Position numbers and translations under genes: made by a program. Positions 1-10,715 of a stretch of 64,000 nt of DNA are shown in pieces; position 1 is the first letter of the stretch; every line of letters begins with the position of its first letter. The notes under the pieces were generated by a model. The model was not told the DNA's origin, ran no database searches, and saw only the letters and a list, made by a program, of their open reading frames with translations. The stretch is from Pterois miles (lineage: Eukaryota; Chordata; Actinopteri; Perciformes; Scorpaenidae): assembly GCA_947000775.1 (NCBI GenBank), contig CAMQGK010000638.1:22894001-22958000 (forward strand), given 5' to 3'.

Positions 1-125
1 CATTTGTCTCCTGGGTGAAAGTCTGGTGTTTTTTGACCCACCCATCCACCCCGACCTCCTCCTTTCATGCTGCTCTCTATACTTCCTGGTTCACAGTTAC
101 TTGGAAGTGATTTTGTGCTGACCAT
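1..125 (+). repeat. Family B dispersed repeat, end fragment
   Basis: Carries the module 'cctgggtgaaagtctggtg', then 'gacccacccatccacc', then 'tatacttcctggttcaca'. The same ordered module recurs near 8.63, 30.59, 32.73, 35.52, 46.41, 52.55, 54.05 and 62.52 kb, so it is an interspersed repeat cut by the window edge. The family's other hallmark is a stretch reading 'cctaaacctaac' (or its complement) next to 'aagcccaaccatgatg'. No coding capacity is seen. Confidence 0.7.
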
Positions 126-1797
126 CATGAAGACAATGCGTGTTCATATACACAAATCAGTATATTAAATTTTGTAACGATTTCACCAACTGCTGTGCTG
201 CAGTACCTGCCGGCCGACGTACCAGTCCCAGACTGTCTCGGTCCTTGAGTGGCACTTGTGCCATGTGCAGGTATGTGGCTGTTTCCTGCCTCCCTGCGCC
301 GCAGGGTCCACAGAGGCAGATTTGTCACGGCCTTTAACTTCTGTCTGTGTATATTCTATTAACGAGCCCTGTTGTGGGACAACAATGACTCATCGTTTGT
401 ATTGTCCATCGGTGACACACGCAGTAAACGAATCATAGCAGCAATCCCCCGCTGACGCCCCATTTCAACTGCATCAATTTATGACTTCCAGGTTTGGGAT
501 AGCCCAGAGCTATAAATCTAGGCCACAACAATCCATACTCAATTTGATTTCAGGGTGTTCTTTCTCATTCCGCCGTCCATTTGTCACTGCATGTTGAACT
601 CATGATCCAACAGAGGCTAGTTGGAGTCCCTCTACTTGCTTTTTCCTCTTTTTCCTTCCCTCCCTGAAATCAATAGAGCTCATTTTTACCACCTCGACCC
701 TAAAGACATCACTCTGTTGGCAAAAACTGATGAGGGAACCACGCTCACACATAGTAATGCATTCCATTTGCCGTAAGTTAACAGCAATTGGTCGGTCACA
801 TTCACTTTTCATCAAATGCAATGAAATCACAGCAAATAAAAGCGGCGCTCTTGTTTACAGCTCGGCTCTCGCACAAACACATCCCCTCCGAGACCTATCT
901 TATTCTGCATGTGTCGCTCCTCCTCACCCATAAAGTGGAGGGAAAATGATTTTGTCATTAAATCTATCACTCTTGGTTGATTGAAGCAGTGTTCATTCCA
1001 TTGTTTGCCTTGTGAAGGAGGGAAACCATTAGTCCCAGAGTGATACTTTGGGCAGGCATCGTCAATAAGCAAGCCGCCAGTGGGAGTAATTATTGCTGCA
1101 TGAAAGTGTCGGTGCTGGATGGTAATAAGATCTCACATGGTCTCATTATCTCCCATGACGCTGATCCTAAATATCAGGATGATAAAGCAGCACAAACGCA
1201 GCAGAACTGGACTTTCGGTGCTGTTTCCAGTGATCGCTTTCTGTCTTATTTTTAAATCTGGGAGTGTAAAAGATGACAAGGGAAACAAACTGCCACAGAT
1301 GTTCCTGCAAAATCACATTTGTGCAATTTGTTTGGAGTTTTGTTGTTCTTTGAAAGGATGTTCTGACTGACAGTAACACAGTACAGTAACACCGCAGCAC
1401 AAAGTAGGCTTCATGCTTTCAAAAGCAAGTGTAGCGTATTATTATGACCAGCAGACAGTGAAGATTACAGTCTTTTTTATGTAAGGCACTGCTCCATAAC
1501 ACAAAGTGACCATAGTGGGGGATGACAGGGCTGTAAATCAATAGGCTAGTAACTGATTTTTGGCTTTCTATACATAATTTCTGTACCGTATTCTGTCTTC
1601 TCATTTTAACATCATACTATATTTCAAAGAAAATGTTTTAAAAAAGAAAACTTGAACCTGCGGTGATGCTAATGAGAGAAAATTGGTTGTGATGTTGTCT
1701 GTAAAACCAAGAATTAGACTCTACTCAGAAATCCATAATTTTTGCTGACCCCCAGTTTGTGCCCCTCATGTATAACCACTATTACGACTTCTGCACG
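126..1797. other. Non-coding, no gene seen
   Basis: No convincing exon, RNA gene or recognised transposon. About 720-1130 is relatively GC-balanced, lacks simple repeats and has several homeodomain-type TAAT cores, so it could be conserved non-coding DNA; that is a guess needing alignment. A poly-A run lies at 1800-1815. Confidence 0.5.
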
Positions 1798-1884
1798 ACA
1801 AAAAAAAAAAAAAAAGATGGATGGGAATGATATTAGTTTTGCAAGTATAAGGTCATAAATCAAAGGATGAACTCACATCTTGAT

Positions 1885-2038
1885 GTGATGACGGCACGAA
1901 AACACTTGCTTAGGTTGAGGCAACCAAACCACTTAGTCAGGTTTAGGAAAAACATGGTTGGGCTTAAAGTTACTATGTTTGTAAAGTGAAAATGTGACTT
2001 CATGTTGTGAACACAGAACACAAACAGTTGATTGTCAG
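1885..2038 (-). repeat. Family B dispersed repeat, fragment
   Basis: Contains 'gcttaggttgaggcaacc', 'caggtttaggaaaaacatg' and 'gttgggcttaaa', the reverse complement of the family B core also at 17.5, 35.35, 42.64, 46.26 and 63.97 kb. It is cut on the right by a SINE at 2039, so it predates that SINE. Confidence 0.7.
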
Positions 2039-2275
2039 GACCAATTACTGAGTGTGAACTGGTAGCTGGAGAGGTGCCAGTTTGCTTCTTGGGTACTGTC
2101 AAGGTGCCTTTGAGCAAGGCACTAGATCCCTTCGCTCTGACATCTCTCCATTAATGCATGTATTTAGGTCCTGTTTGTGTATATTTGGGCCTGTGTGTAC
2201 TGTGTAAAATAACAACAGTGTAAAAAAAAATTAATTTCCCCTCAGGGGATCAATAAAGTGTGTTTTCTTCAGGGG
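2039..2275 (+). mobile_element. tRNA-SINE A, 5'-truncated copy
   Basis: Starts inside the SINE body ('gaactggtagctggagaggt'), lacks the tRNA-like head, and continues through 'gcaaggcac' and 'ctgacatctctccatt' to a 3' tail with 'ggggatcaataaag'. The body matches the full copies at 6.1, 10.3 and 37.0 kb, but it is more diverged and its tail differs (GGGGATC for GGGAC), so it is probably an older subfamily. Truncation at the 5' end is the usual outcome of target-primed reverse transcription. Confidence 0.85.
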
Positions 2276-4552
2276 AATCTTTTAGGGTTTTAAAATTCAG
2301 CTTCAGCTTTATGTCATTTCCCCTCAGTCTCTCTAACTGGACCGGCAAATGAATGGAGCAAAAGTTGTAATACGTGGGAAGATTAATAATGCTGTTTAAC
2401 CTAAATTCCTACCCTACCTATGTATCTTATATAACTTTTTAGGTGGCAGGAGTGAAAATTAGTCATCCTCAACAAACAGGATGCTGGCTTGACAGCATGA
2501 TTTTTTTTTTTCCCTATATGCTTTTCTCAAATAATGTACATATTTTTAGGTATTCTCTTATAAAAAAAAAAAAAGGCTTGACAAAAAGTGCATATAGCTG
2601 CTGTAATTGGGAATCCTGGGAGAGGATGCCCCTGGACCCCCCTACTGTAGGTTTGGGCTCGCTCCTGGTTTCAGCTTCACATGCCCAGTTTGTAAAACAC
2701 GATTTCTGTTCACAAAGCCAAACTGAGATCACACTGGTTATATCTCTAGGGGAATATTCTCATACTTGACTTTAATTTTTTTTAATTACTGACAAAATAT
2801 ACAAAGAATTCAGATAAATAATAGCCCCTGAAGCTAAAAACAAAAGTCAGTACCAACAGGAAAAAACACTGTTTAGCATTGGTAGAGAATTTTGGTAAAT
2901 TTCACTTGGGCGCTTCCCACATAATCAGCTGTGCTGCTCATCCCACAAATGCATGATCCTTACAAGTTGGACATCATTGTGAAGGTAAATAAGCAGGCTT
3001 TCCAACCATGTAAAATACAATGACAATTAGCATTGCAACAACAGAGAAATAATCAACCAAGCATACATTTCCAAAAAGCACAATACAAAAACAATAAATA
3101 TAAATAAAATCCAAAAATAAGATGTAAAAAAAAAGGGCTTCAGGGAAAAAGGTTCCCTAATTTTCCAATAGTCTATCAATTTTTTGTTGTTTAGTAAACT
3201 GAGTTGAATAGAGTTCTTACTGGGGCATTTCACAAATGTGTATACAGGCTGAGTAGTGACCAGCTCCCCATAATACACATAATAGAAACATTGCAAAAGC
3301 TCAGTTAGCATTGAAAATAAATCTACTTTTAATTCTCCTTCACTAACCAATCAGATGTCATGTTACTGACACCAGTTTGAAGCAGTTAAGACTGTTCTTG
3401 CTGTGTTGCCTGTTCATACAGCACACCCTCCAGCCTGTTAGAGAGTAGATGACTTCCATCTTCTTAAATGAAAATTTCACTTATCACTGATGGATTGAGA
3501 TTTTCTCTGACAAAAGTCCATGTCTGCTCTGCAATTAGTGTCTATCAGGAAACGTATAAGTGCAAGTAAAATTTCAAGAGGGGCTCTAATAGCCAGAGAA
3601 GTCTTGTCTTCTGTCATAATCTCGAACATTTTTCCCCATTTGACACAAGGCTCCTTGCGAATAAGCAAGACATGGTGGCGTCTTTCAAAAAGGACACATA
3701 CAGTATAAACTCCCAATTTCCATTGTTTCATCACTTGCCATGGCTGTTTTCTGATGCGAGGAGTCTCTCCAGCAGATGGTGCTGCTACTCTCTGCTCTCA
3801 CCTGTTATGTGACAGGCTCCGGTTATTAAAAGGCTCAGTAATGAAACCATTTTGTCAGTAATATGAGAGAAATATTTGCACAATGCTCTTTAAATTGTGA
3901 TAAATTGTCTTAGTGCATTGCTTTTAGGTCGACTGTGTTTTTGCACTTTTAGAGCTGGATTGGTGAGCTGCAGAATAATGTGTTTGTGTGCTGAAAGCAG
4001 GCTTCCAGGCGTGTCTATGTGCTGCCAGGGAGCTGATGGAAGCCTATAGGTCAGACACAGGTCTAATGAGCAGAGCAGCGTGAGAGACCCGGTACAGTGC
4101 AAAGCTATGGGCAACCATATTGATCCAGAGACATTTAACATTTACTGTAGCATCCTCACTGGCAATAAAGTGTCAAGATGCTTCCTTGTCTCTCCAGCCA
4201 AACTTCTGATTAACAAAAGTGAGATTATAAGGCCAAACAAACCTCCTCCTCTCAAGCTACAGAGAGTCCTTTAACTGGACTTTTCCTCTCACTTTTTCTC
4301 AAGGTGACCAAACCTTTCTGGTGCTGGGTAATAGCGAGTCAACTTCCAAAAGCGATTCCGAATACCCGTCAATTTTGTAGCGTTGCTGGTGAACACACTT
4401 CACCAGTCACATCCATATCATTTCTCTGATGGGGTGTGCTGTAAGTGCAGGTCAGTGAATCCTGACACCAGATAGATCTGTGGGGGATGACAGGCTGACA
4501 GGAAAGAGAGATGCTAAGAGGGAGAGAGAAGGCGATGGTGAACAATGCAGTT
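2276..4552. other. Non-coding, no gene seen
   Basis: AT-rich sequence with short T and A homopolymers (2502-2511, 2563-2574, 3126-3134). I recognise no exon, RNA gene or transposon end. The longest open frames here, about 107 codons, are low-complexity or hydrophobic and start and stop without splice-site logic. Confidence 0.5.
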
Positions 4553-4800
4553 TTAAAGAAATACTTCAGCATTTTGGGAAATATGCTTATTTGCTTTTTT
4601 TCGTTTTCCAAGAGTAAGACGAGAAGATTGATGTCAATCTCATTGTTGTGAATCGAACGCAGAGCGAGTCGGTGCATGGCTAACATTTTTAGCATAAAGA
4701 AATGGAGGCAGGTCAAAACAGCTAGCCTCAGCACAGTGCAAAAACAAACCTTATACCTCTACAGCTGATTAATGACACATTGTAGCTCATATTTAAACCT
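4553..4800. repeat. Common teleost interspersed repeat
   Basis: The ordered words 'atttgggaaatatgcttatt' (here 'attttgggaaatatgc'), 'agacgagaagattgat', 'gctaacatttttagcataaa' and 'cagctagcctcagc' match, from memory, a repeat found in many percomorph genomes and gene flanks. I cannot assign its class. Boundaries are approximate, set where the recognisable words begin and end. Confidence 0.55.
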
Positions 4801-5699
4801 GCTCACAAACAAACAAAAAAACAATTTGTGATTACTATTTCTTGTCCACACACATCCTGACTGGCTGACGATGTTTAACCTAGCTTATGCTAGCTTAAAG
4901 ACATGAGGCAGGGGGCTGTGAAAGGGAAGAAATATGAACATGTGGTGCTTGTTGTTTTATAATATTATAATATAAACAGAATGACAGATTGTGGTTTTAG
5001 CTGATTATTTCTCAAAGGTTTGGATGTTAGAATTCAAATTCAGTTTTTTTTTTTTAACCTTGGTGTCATTCTCATAATTGCGGCCCAGTATATGTCTATA
5101 TATGTATATACAGTATCTGTTGATCCTTTAAAGGTGTTGATATATGTTTTTGTAGCCAGCAGGGTTGCCATTTAATTTCCAGCGAAAGTCACTAACTCCA
5201 AAGGTCACTATTCTCCATCTTAATGTATTTACACATTCCACTAAATTTACACGATACTGTCTGGTTAGCCTGTTGTGCTCTCCACTTACTAAAGGGACAA
5301 AAGGAACCATTGACTATGTAAATATACAGTATATTTACCAGTGAAACTGAATATTTGATGGGTGTACAGTTACATGATGTTACATACAGTTAAATAAAAT
5401 CCTTCGCATTTGACTGTACTGCTAAAAAAGTGTGCAGGCTTAGATGCACACGGAGCCTCCACCCACACCTCCCCAGATGCTAACAGCTGCAGAGTGATTG
5501 ATGGATGGCTGACATGATATTATTGGTTGACACTGGTTGGTACTAGCTCACGTAAGCACACATATTTTGTTATGCAGCAAGAATTGGATTTTGCTATAAA
5601 AATGAGAAGAAATAGATTTTTTGTCATTTCTTTTGCATATAGGTGCACAATGTGACCGGGGATGTAATCTAAAGGAGTTAAAAGGCATTTTTAAATTTC
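4801..5699. other. Non-coding, no gene seen
   Basis: AT-rich, with a T run at 5045-5055 and a short palindromic AT stretch near 4960. No gene or recognised repeat. Confidence 0.45.
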
Positions 5700-6585
5700 A
5701 TCTCAACTTTAAAGGCTCAGGCACATAAAGCTGATGAAGGCTTACACGTTGCCTTTGTCTTGGCCGACAAGTTGCATTTGAACACAGTGGAAAGACTACA
5801 GCCGACAGCCCGATAGCACTACGTTCTACGCCTGCGTGAAAGGAAATAACTCTCTACATCAGCAGGTGGCGGTAGTCTGTAGCCGTCATTCAAAAAGGAT
5901 AGACAGAGTGTGGACTGTGGATATACAATGATGCTATGATATGTACTTAGCTTACGCCACTAAGCTTCATTCCTGATGACCATGTTGTTGTGAAAATATC
6001 CTTGTATTGGAATGATCAGATGAGATGAAGATGACAAATGAGAAGAGCCTTCTGTGCATTTCCTCTTGATTTTACTTGTTGGCTTGATTTCCTCAGTTTC
6101 TCTTCTCGTGCACTGATTTGTGGGGGCGGCAGTAGCTCAGTCCGTAAGGACTTGGGTTAGGATGTGGAGGACCCGGGTTCAAATCCCCCATGGACCAAGA
6201 CCAACTGGTTGCTGGAGAGGTGCCAGTTTACCTCTTGGGCACTGCCAACTGCTCTGGGCACTTGTCAGGAGCAGCCCCCTCACTCTGACATCTCTCCATT
6301 GACATGTATATGTACTATGTACTGTGTACTGTGAACAACAGAGTGTAAAACTGAATTTCCCCACTGTGGGACTAATAAAGGAATATCTTTCTTTTTCTTT
6401 CTTTCTTTGCACAATGGTTTCTCTCAAAGATGGGCACTGTCGCAATTCAACATGCTGAATCGGACAAAAAACTTCTGACATGGGAAGACTAGAGCAGAAG
6501 GTCTGGGACACATCGCAAAAACTAGCTGTAGCTGAAACTGTCTAACGGCCAACTGACGGTTTGGCGTATCAGGGCCTTAAGCTCA
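5700..6585. mobile_element. Probable non-autonomous DNA transposon split by a SINE
   Basis: The left part has 'aaaggctcaggcacat', 'cagcaggtggcggtagtc' and 'gccgtcattcaaaaag'; the right part has 'caattcaacatgctgaatcg', 'aacggccaactgacggt' and ends 'gtatcagggccttaa'. These words go together in a teleost repeat I recognise. The ends look like weak inverted repeats (AAAGGCTCAGGCAC against AAGGCCCTGATAC). SINE A at 6121-6409 sits between the two parts and is the later insertion. Superfamily is unassigned. Confidence 0.5.
6121..6409 (+). mobile_element. tRNA-SINE A, near full-length copy
   Basis: Has a tRNA-like head with A-box-like 'tagctcagtccgtaagg' and B box 'ggttcaaatcc' (internal RNA polymerase III promoter), then the SINE body with an internal deletion relative to the 10.3-kb copy: the stretch between the head and 'ctggttgctggagaggt' and the 'gaggtgcccctgagcaag' part are shortened. 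It ends in a LINE-type tail, 'ccactgtgggactaataaag', and a (CTTT)n terminus. Flanks share only 'tgcac', so the target duplication is weak. Confidence 0.92.
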
Positions 6586-6589
6586 CAAT

Positions 6590-7944
6590 GACGTATGTAG
6601 TTTTGCAACTGTGGGCCTGACAGTGCTGAAAAGTTCCTAAATCAAGCAAGAAAGCCACCAAGTTGGCAACACTGGCTGCCAGTCTTATTATTATTATTAT
6701 TTTCATAAAATGTTGGACTGTTGCTTAAATGTATCTCATTTTGTTTCTATTTTATCATTGGTGACAAGATTTTCATGCCTCATTTTTATTTTCCTTATTC
6801 CATGTAAAATGTTAATTCCTTAATGACAGTGCCATCAGAACTCAACCTTCACATTTGCCTATTATAGCTCGCTGCATTGTTAATGATGTGTTGTTTTCTA
6901 CACAGCATGGCTACTGCAAAGCCTTAGGGACATGGAACAAGCCACAGCATTTGAGTCTTGAGGGAATTTTAAAGCTTGTCTGGTTAATCTGTAAAAAAAA
7001 AAAATGCAATAATTGAGATAAATAATATGGTCTCTTTGGAGGCTTTGATGAAATCATTAAAATGAAAGAGAATGCACAAAAATCACAGGTTTTACTAATG
7101 CTGGGGATGTGGTGATGAATTATCTGAGAAGCATTCAGGCTGGTGGAGATTCAGCGTCTTACCAAAAACTGCCGGATGGAAAAGATAAAGGCAGATCTGG
7201 CATGGGGGTTTTTAAAAAATATGAAGTAATCTCCCTGTAATCCCAAGAGATCCCAGCATGCAAAGAAATGGTAATCCCATGTAATGATAGATGATCCTTA
7301 CAAAGGTCCACTCTCTCATGCAAAAGAAAGGCTGTGAAGGAAAGGTGAAAGAGGATATACTGTGCAGGAAAAATATCCATACCGGCTTTATGTGTGGACT
7401 CTCAAGTAAGTCATCATGACTTTCGTCCTTCAACAAAATGTGCTGCATTGGCAAAACCCCAAACATGCTGAGCGAGAGATATTGTGTCTTGATATGTTCT
7501 GAATCCATTTCATTTTTAACGACAGATTAACCTTGATCCCGCATATCTCGGGATTATCCACTCAGTGACAAGTGCATATGGTGTGCTTTTCTGAAATGCA
7601 TCCAAATCCAACATCACAGCCACATGTAGTCATATGCATTCATCAGGATCTGCCTCCTGATCTGGAGCAGTGCTAGGACTCTCGGGAATCAGCGACGCCG
7701 TCTTTAGATGTCAGGGGCCGCTGTGATCCTCCTCTGAACATCACACAACTCCTCTGAGGCAGAATCAGATTCTTCTCTTGCACGACATTTGTCCTCCAGA
7801 TGCATTCCTGTTTACTTGTGTTTCTCGCTGCAGTCTCAACCTGTTTCTTCTGCGGCGATGTGGAAGCTGCAAAGGTGTGAACTCCTTTAACTTCCCATTT
7901 TATTTTATTATGTACATGTTCAGCCCTTTGGTCAACTGCGGCTG
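6590..7944. other. Non-coding, no gene seen
   Basis: Contains a short (ATT)n at 6687-6701 and a poly-A at 6993-7004; otherwise unremarkable. About 7550-7870 is richer in GC and could be unique regulatory DNA, but nothing identifies it. Confidence 0.45.
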
Positions 7945-8725
7945 TTTCTAAACTTAAACTTGGTTAGACTTAGTTAGCTTTAGGCAAGACATGTACTTGG
8001 TTAGACTTAGAAAGGTTGTGCTTTGGGTTAGAATAAGTACTTTTGTTACGTAAAACACATGTGCTTGTTACAGTACGTACTGTAATACTGTTGTTACTAC
8101 TGGACTGTAGTTTCTGGTCATCACATGCATACAATGTCTTTTCAAATTAAACTTCAGTGTTCACATAAAATATACAGTTTCCCCTTGTTACATGTATACA
8201 GTGTCTTTTCAAAATAAACTTCCGTGTTCAGAGAAAACGCACAGTTTCTGCTCATCACATTCATGCAATGTCTTTTCAAAATAAACTTCCAAAGTAGGCT
8301 GACTTAGTTTTTAGGTTTACATGGGTAGCTTTAGGCAACAAATGTACTTGGTTAGACTTAAGAAAAGGTTGTGGTTTGGGTTAGAAAAAGTAGTAAGTTT
8401 GTATGCTTGTTACAGTAAGTACTGTACAATTTTCTTACTTAGTATTAGTTAAGTATGTAAGTTACGTAACAAAACTAAGACAGTGGCCCTACACTACAGA
8501 CTATGATGCTAAAGGTACTCTAGCGCCAGTTTTGGATGTACAGTTTCTGCTGGTTGCATGCGTAAAAAAGAAAGAAAACAAAATTAAGGTGAATAACGAC
8601 TTGGTTTCACATGGGACACAAACAGAGGTCTCCTGGGTGAAAGTCTGTTTTTTTGACCCAACCATCCACCTCGAACTTCATCCTGAACAGACTTTCTCAT
8701 ACTTTATACTCTGTCAGTTGTTCTG
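7945..8725. repeat. Family B repeat with internal duplication
   Basis: A module with 'gctttaggcaa', 'gtacttggttagactta', 'gtttgggttagaa' and 'cttgttacagta' occurs twice, near 7965-8095 and 8300-8435, flanking the 67-bp tandem repeat. The right end (8625-8720) carries the 'cctgggtgaaagtctg' and 'gacccaaccatccacc' module. The arrangement is family B in the minus sense with one duplicated segment. Confidence 0.65.
8111..8290. repeat. 67-bp tandem repeat, 2.7 units
   Basis: Units begin at 8111, 8178 and 8245, each starting TTTC and containing 'caatgtcttttcaaa' (or 'cagtgtcttttcaaa') and 'aaacttc'. Units 1 and 2 are exactly 67 bp; unit 3 is cut after 46 bp. A further degenerate start ('tttctgctggttgcatgcg') lies at 8545. 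Read directly from the sequence. Confidence 0.85.
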
Positions 8726-10029
8726 AACGTCTAATAAGGATGTAGTTGGATTTACAGTGGAGTTAGCTGAAAGCCTGGCGTGTCTCATACAGATACTAAA
8801 AGGTCCCTCAGTGTGTCGGCATCAGACACTGAAGGGCACTGGCCAAGCCTGCAGGACACCCACAGGCACCAGACTGGTGAGGAGATACCGGTGCAAGACT
8901 GAAAATAAGGATTTAGGTTGAGAAACTGATAACTGCATAATAATATAAACAAGTCATTATATGAGACCTTTTAGGAGAGCTCCAACAGAGGTGACTGAAA
9001 AGATCAAACTTCAAAGCACATCAAAACAAAACTTGGCTTGCCTGTTTTCTTTATATTTTGTATTTTATACATAAAGTGTCACAAAGGTTTGAAAGAGACG
9101 ACAGATCTATTGTTGATGAGTTCAGCTATTTTTTCATGGATCCACTTCTTGCTCACTGTTAATAATACAGTTTGTTTTTCGCTGAGGTTTTGATTCATTA
9201 CTGGGAATACAGAAGGAACTATACTTGACACCAGACTTTCTCTTGAACAAAAGGACAAAACTGCAACTTCCCAGTCAGTGTGGATGGGACACAGAAAGGG
9301 GGCCAGCAGCTGGACACAAGGACTCAGGTTTTAGAAAATAAAAAACTAAATGTGGCCCAGAAAGAGCTCAAACAATCACAACTAAAACCAAATACAGCAA
9401 ATTGAACTGCAATAGAAGTGAACATTTGGCTTAAACTAACTGACTAGGGGCACAAATACACTGGCAGAATGCAAAAAGTATAATAACTATAAATATACAC
9501 AGATAGTTTGCTACCAGCTCAGTTGTAGCCTAATAACGCAAAAAAGCCCACACAAAATAACTAAATTAAATTTATAAAATTAGCTCAAATTTTGAGACTA
9601 CAGTGTTCCCTTCCGTACATCTAGAAAATAATATATGTAAAAAAAAAAAAAAAAAAAAACAAGAAAAAAAGAAATGCAAATAAAATGCCCAGATTTTACA
9701 ATGACTATTTGGTCATGTCGGTTTATTTATTTATTTATTTATCTATTCTTGTTATTAAACTTTTATTTATTTAGCTATATATAATTGTATGTATTTATTA
9801 TTATTATTGTTATTATTTTATTTATTTATTTTAATCTCCAAAGGCATGAGTGGAGGGTTGTTTTATTGGATTATTGGGCTTTGTCTTTCTTCGTCATTCT
9901 TAAATTTTGTTTGGTGTGGTTTACCTTTTCACTATTAATTGTGCTGCCATCTTTTAATTTTACACACATGAACAAAGTTAGGAACTAAAAATGCAAATAA
10001 AATTAAAAATTAAAAGTACACACCAAATG
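8726..10029. other. Non-coding with simple repeats
   Basis: Contains poly-A 9639-9659, a (TTTA)n stretch around 9722-9745 and mixed (TTA)/(TTTA) around 9793-9832. No gene or identifiable transposon. The 67-codon open frame starting at 9785 comes from the simple repeat. Confidence 0.55.
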
Positions 10030-10284
10030 CAAAATGCCTGAGTTCCTGTTGGGTTTTGGCTATAGAGGCGTTTTCATGCGTGACAGCTGCCGGCCAAATT
10101 TCATACACGTAGGTGAAACCTGAACAAGAGGCTCAATCTTTTCAGTTTTGTAGGGGGGCACATACGAGCTATTTTTGAAGGCCCTTAAAATATCAGATTT
10201 TTCACCATGTCTGATAAGTGTGCACAGTTTGATTACTTTTTTGGGCATGTTAAAGCCCACAAAAAAGCAATTCATTTTAACAAC

Positions 10285-10317
<33 letters not shown>

Positions 10318-10321
10318 TAAT
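10285..10321. repeat. (AAT)n microsatellite, SINE target
   Basis: About twelve AAT/ATA units with one interruption. The last ten bases before the SINE (aaataataat, 10312-10321) recur immediately after it at 10646-10655. Confidence 0.9.
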
Positions 10322-10645
10322 GGGGGCGGCAGTAGCTCAGTCTGTAGGGAGTTGGCTTGGGAACCGGAGGGTCACCGGTTCAAGTCCCGACATGGACCAA
10401 GAACTGAGCGTGAACTGGTAGCTGGAGAGGTGCCAGTTTACCTCTTGGGCACTGCCGAGGTGCCCCTGAGCAAGGCACCAAACCCCCAACTGCTCGGGGC
10501 GCTTGTCAGGAGCAGCCCCCTCACTCTGACATCTCTCCATTGTTGCATGTATATGGACCTGTTTGTGCATGTGTGTGTATAAGTTAACAGAGTGAAAAAA
10601 TTGAATTTCCCCTAGCGGGACTAATAAAGGACTATCTTCTTCTTC
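10322..10645 (+). mobile_element. tRNA-SINE A, full-length reference copy
   Basis: The most complete copy in the window. The tRNA-like head has A box 'tagctcagtctgtaggg' (10333-10349) and B box 'ggttcaagtcc' (10377-10387), the internal RNA polymerase III promoter. The body contains 'gaggtgccagtttacctc', 'gaggtgcccctgagcaag', 'ggcgcttgtcaggagc' and 'ctgacatctctccatt'. The 3' tail 'gcgggactaataaagga' ends in (TTC)n. The tail resembles those of L2/CR1-type LINEs, which would supply the reverse transcriptase. Target duplication aaataataat, with the caveat that it lies in a microsatellite. Confidence 0.95.
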
Positions 10646-10715
10646 AAATAATAATAATTCCTACAGTTTCAATAGGGTCCTCGTGGCCCGACATTGCCGG
10701 TGCTAAGGGCCGAAT

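Larger units (their letters stand above)
10030..10715. repeat. Common teleost repeat containing (AAT)n, split by SINE A
   Basis: The left part has 'tgagttcctgttgggttttg', 'gccaaatttcatacacgta' and 'taaagcccacaaaaaagca'; the right part has 'cctacagtttcaataggg', 'tcctcgtggcccgacatt' and 'gccggtgctaagggcc'. I recognise this order from many teleost loci; in intact copies the parts are joined by an AAT- or GAA-type microsatellite. Here that microsatellite (10285-10321) is interrupted by a SINE at 10322-10645. Class unknown to me. Confidence 0.65.

Noticed and set aside
10322..10400. Real tRNA gene
   Set aside because: A and B boxes are present, but the acceptor stem does not close and the sequence continues into SINE body; sister copies at 6.1 and 37.0 kb show it is a SINE head.
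10175..10582. 135-codon plus frame
   Set aside because: Runs through the AAT microsatellite and SINE A.
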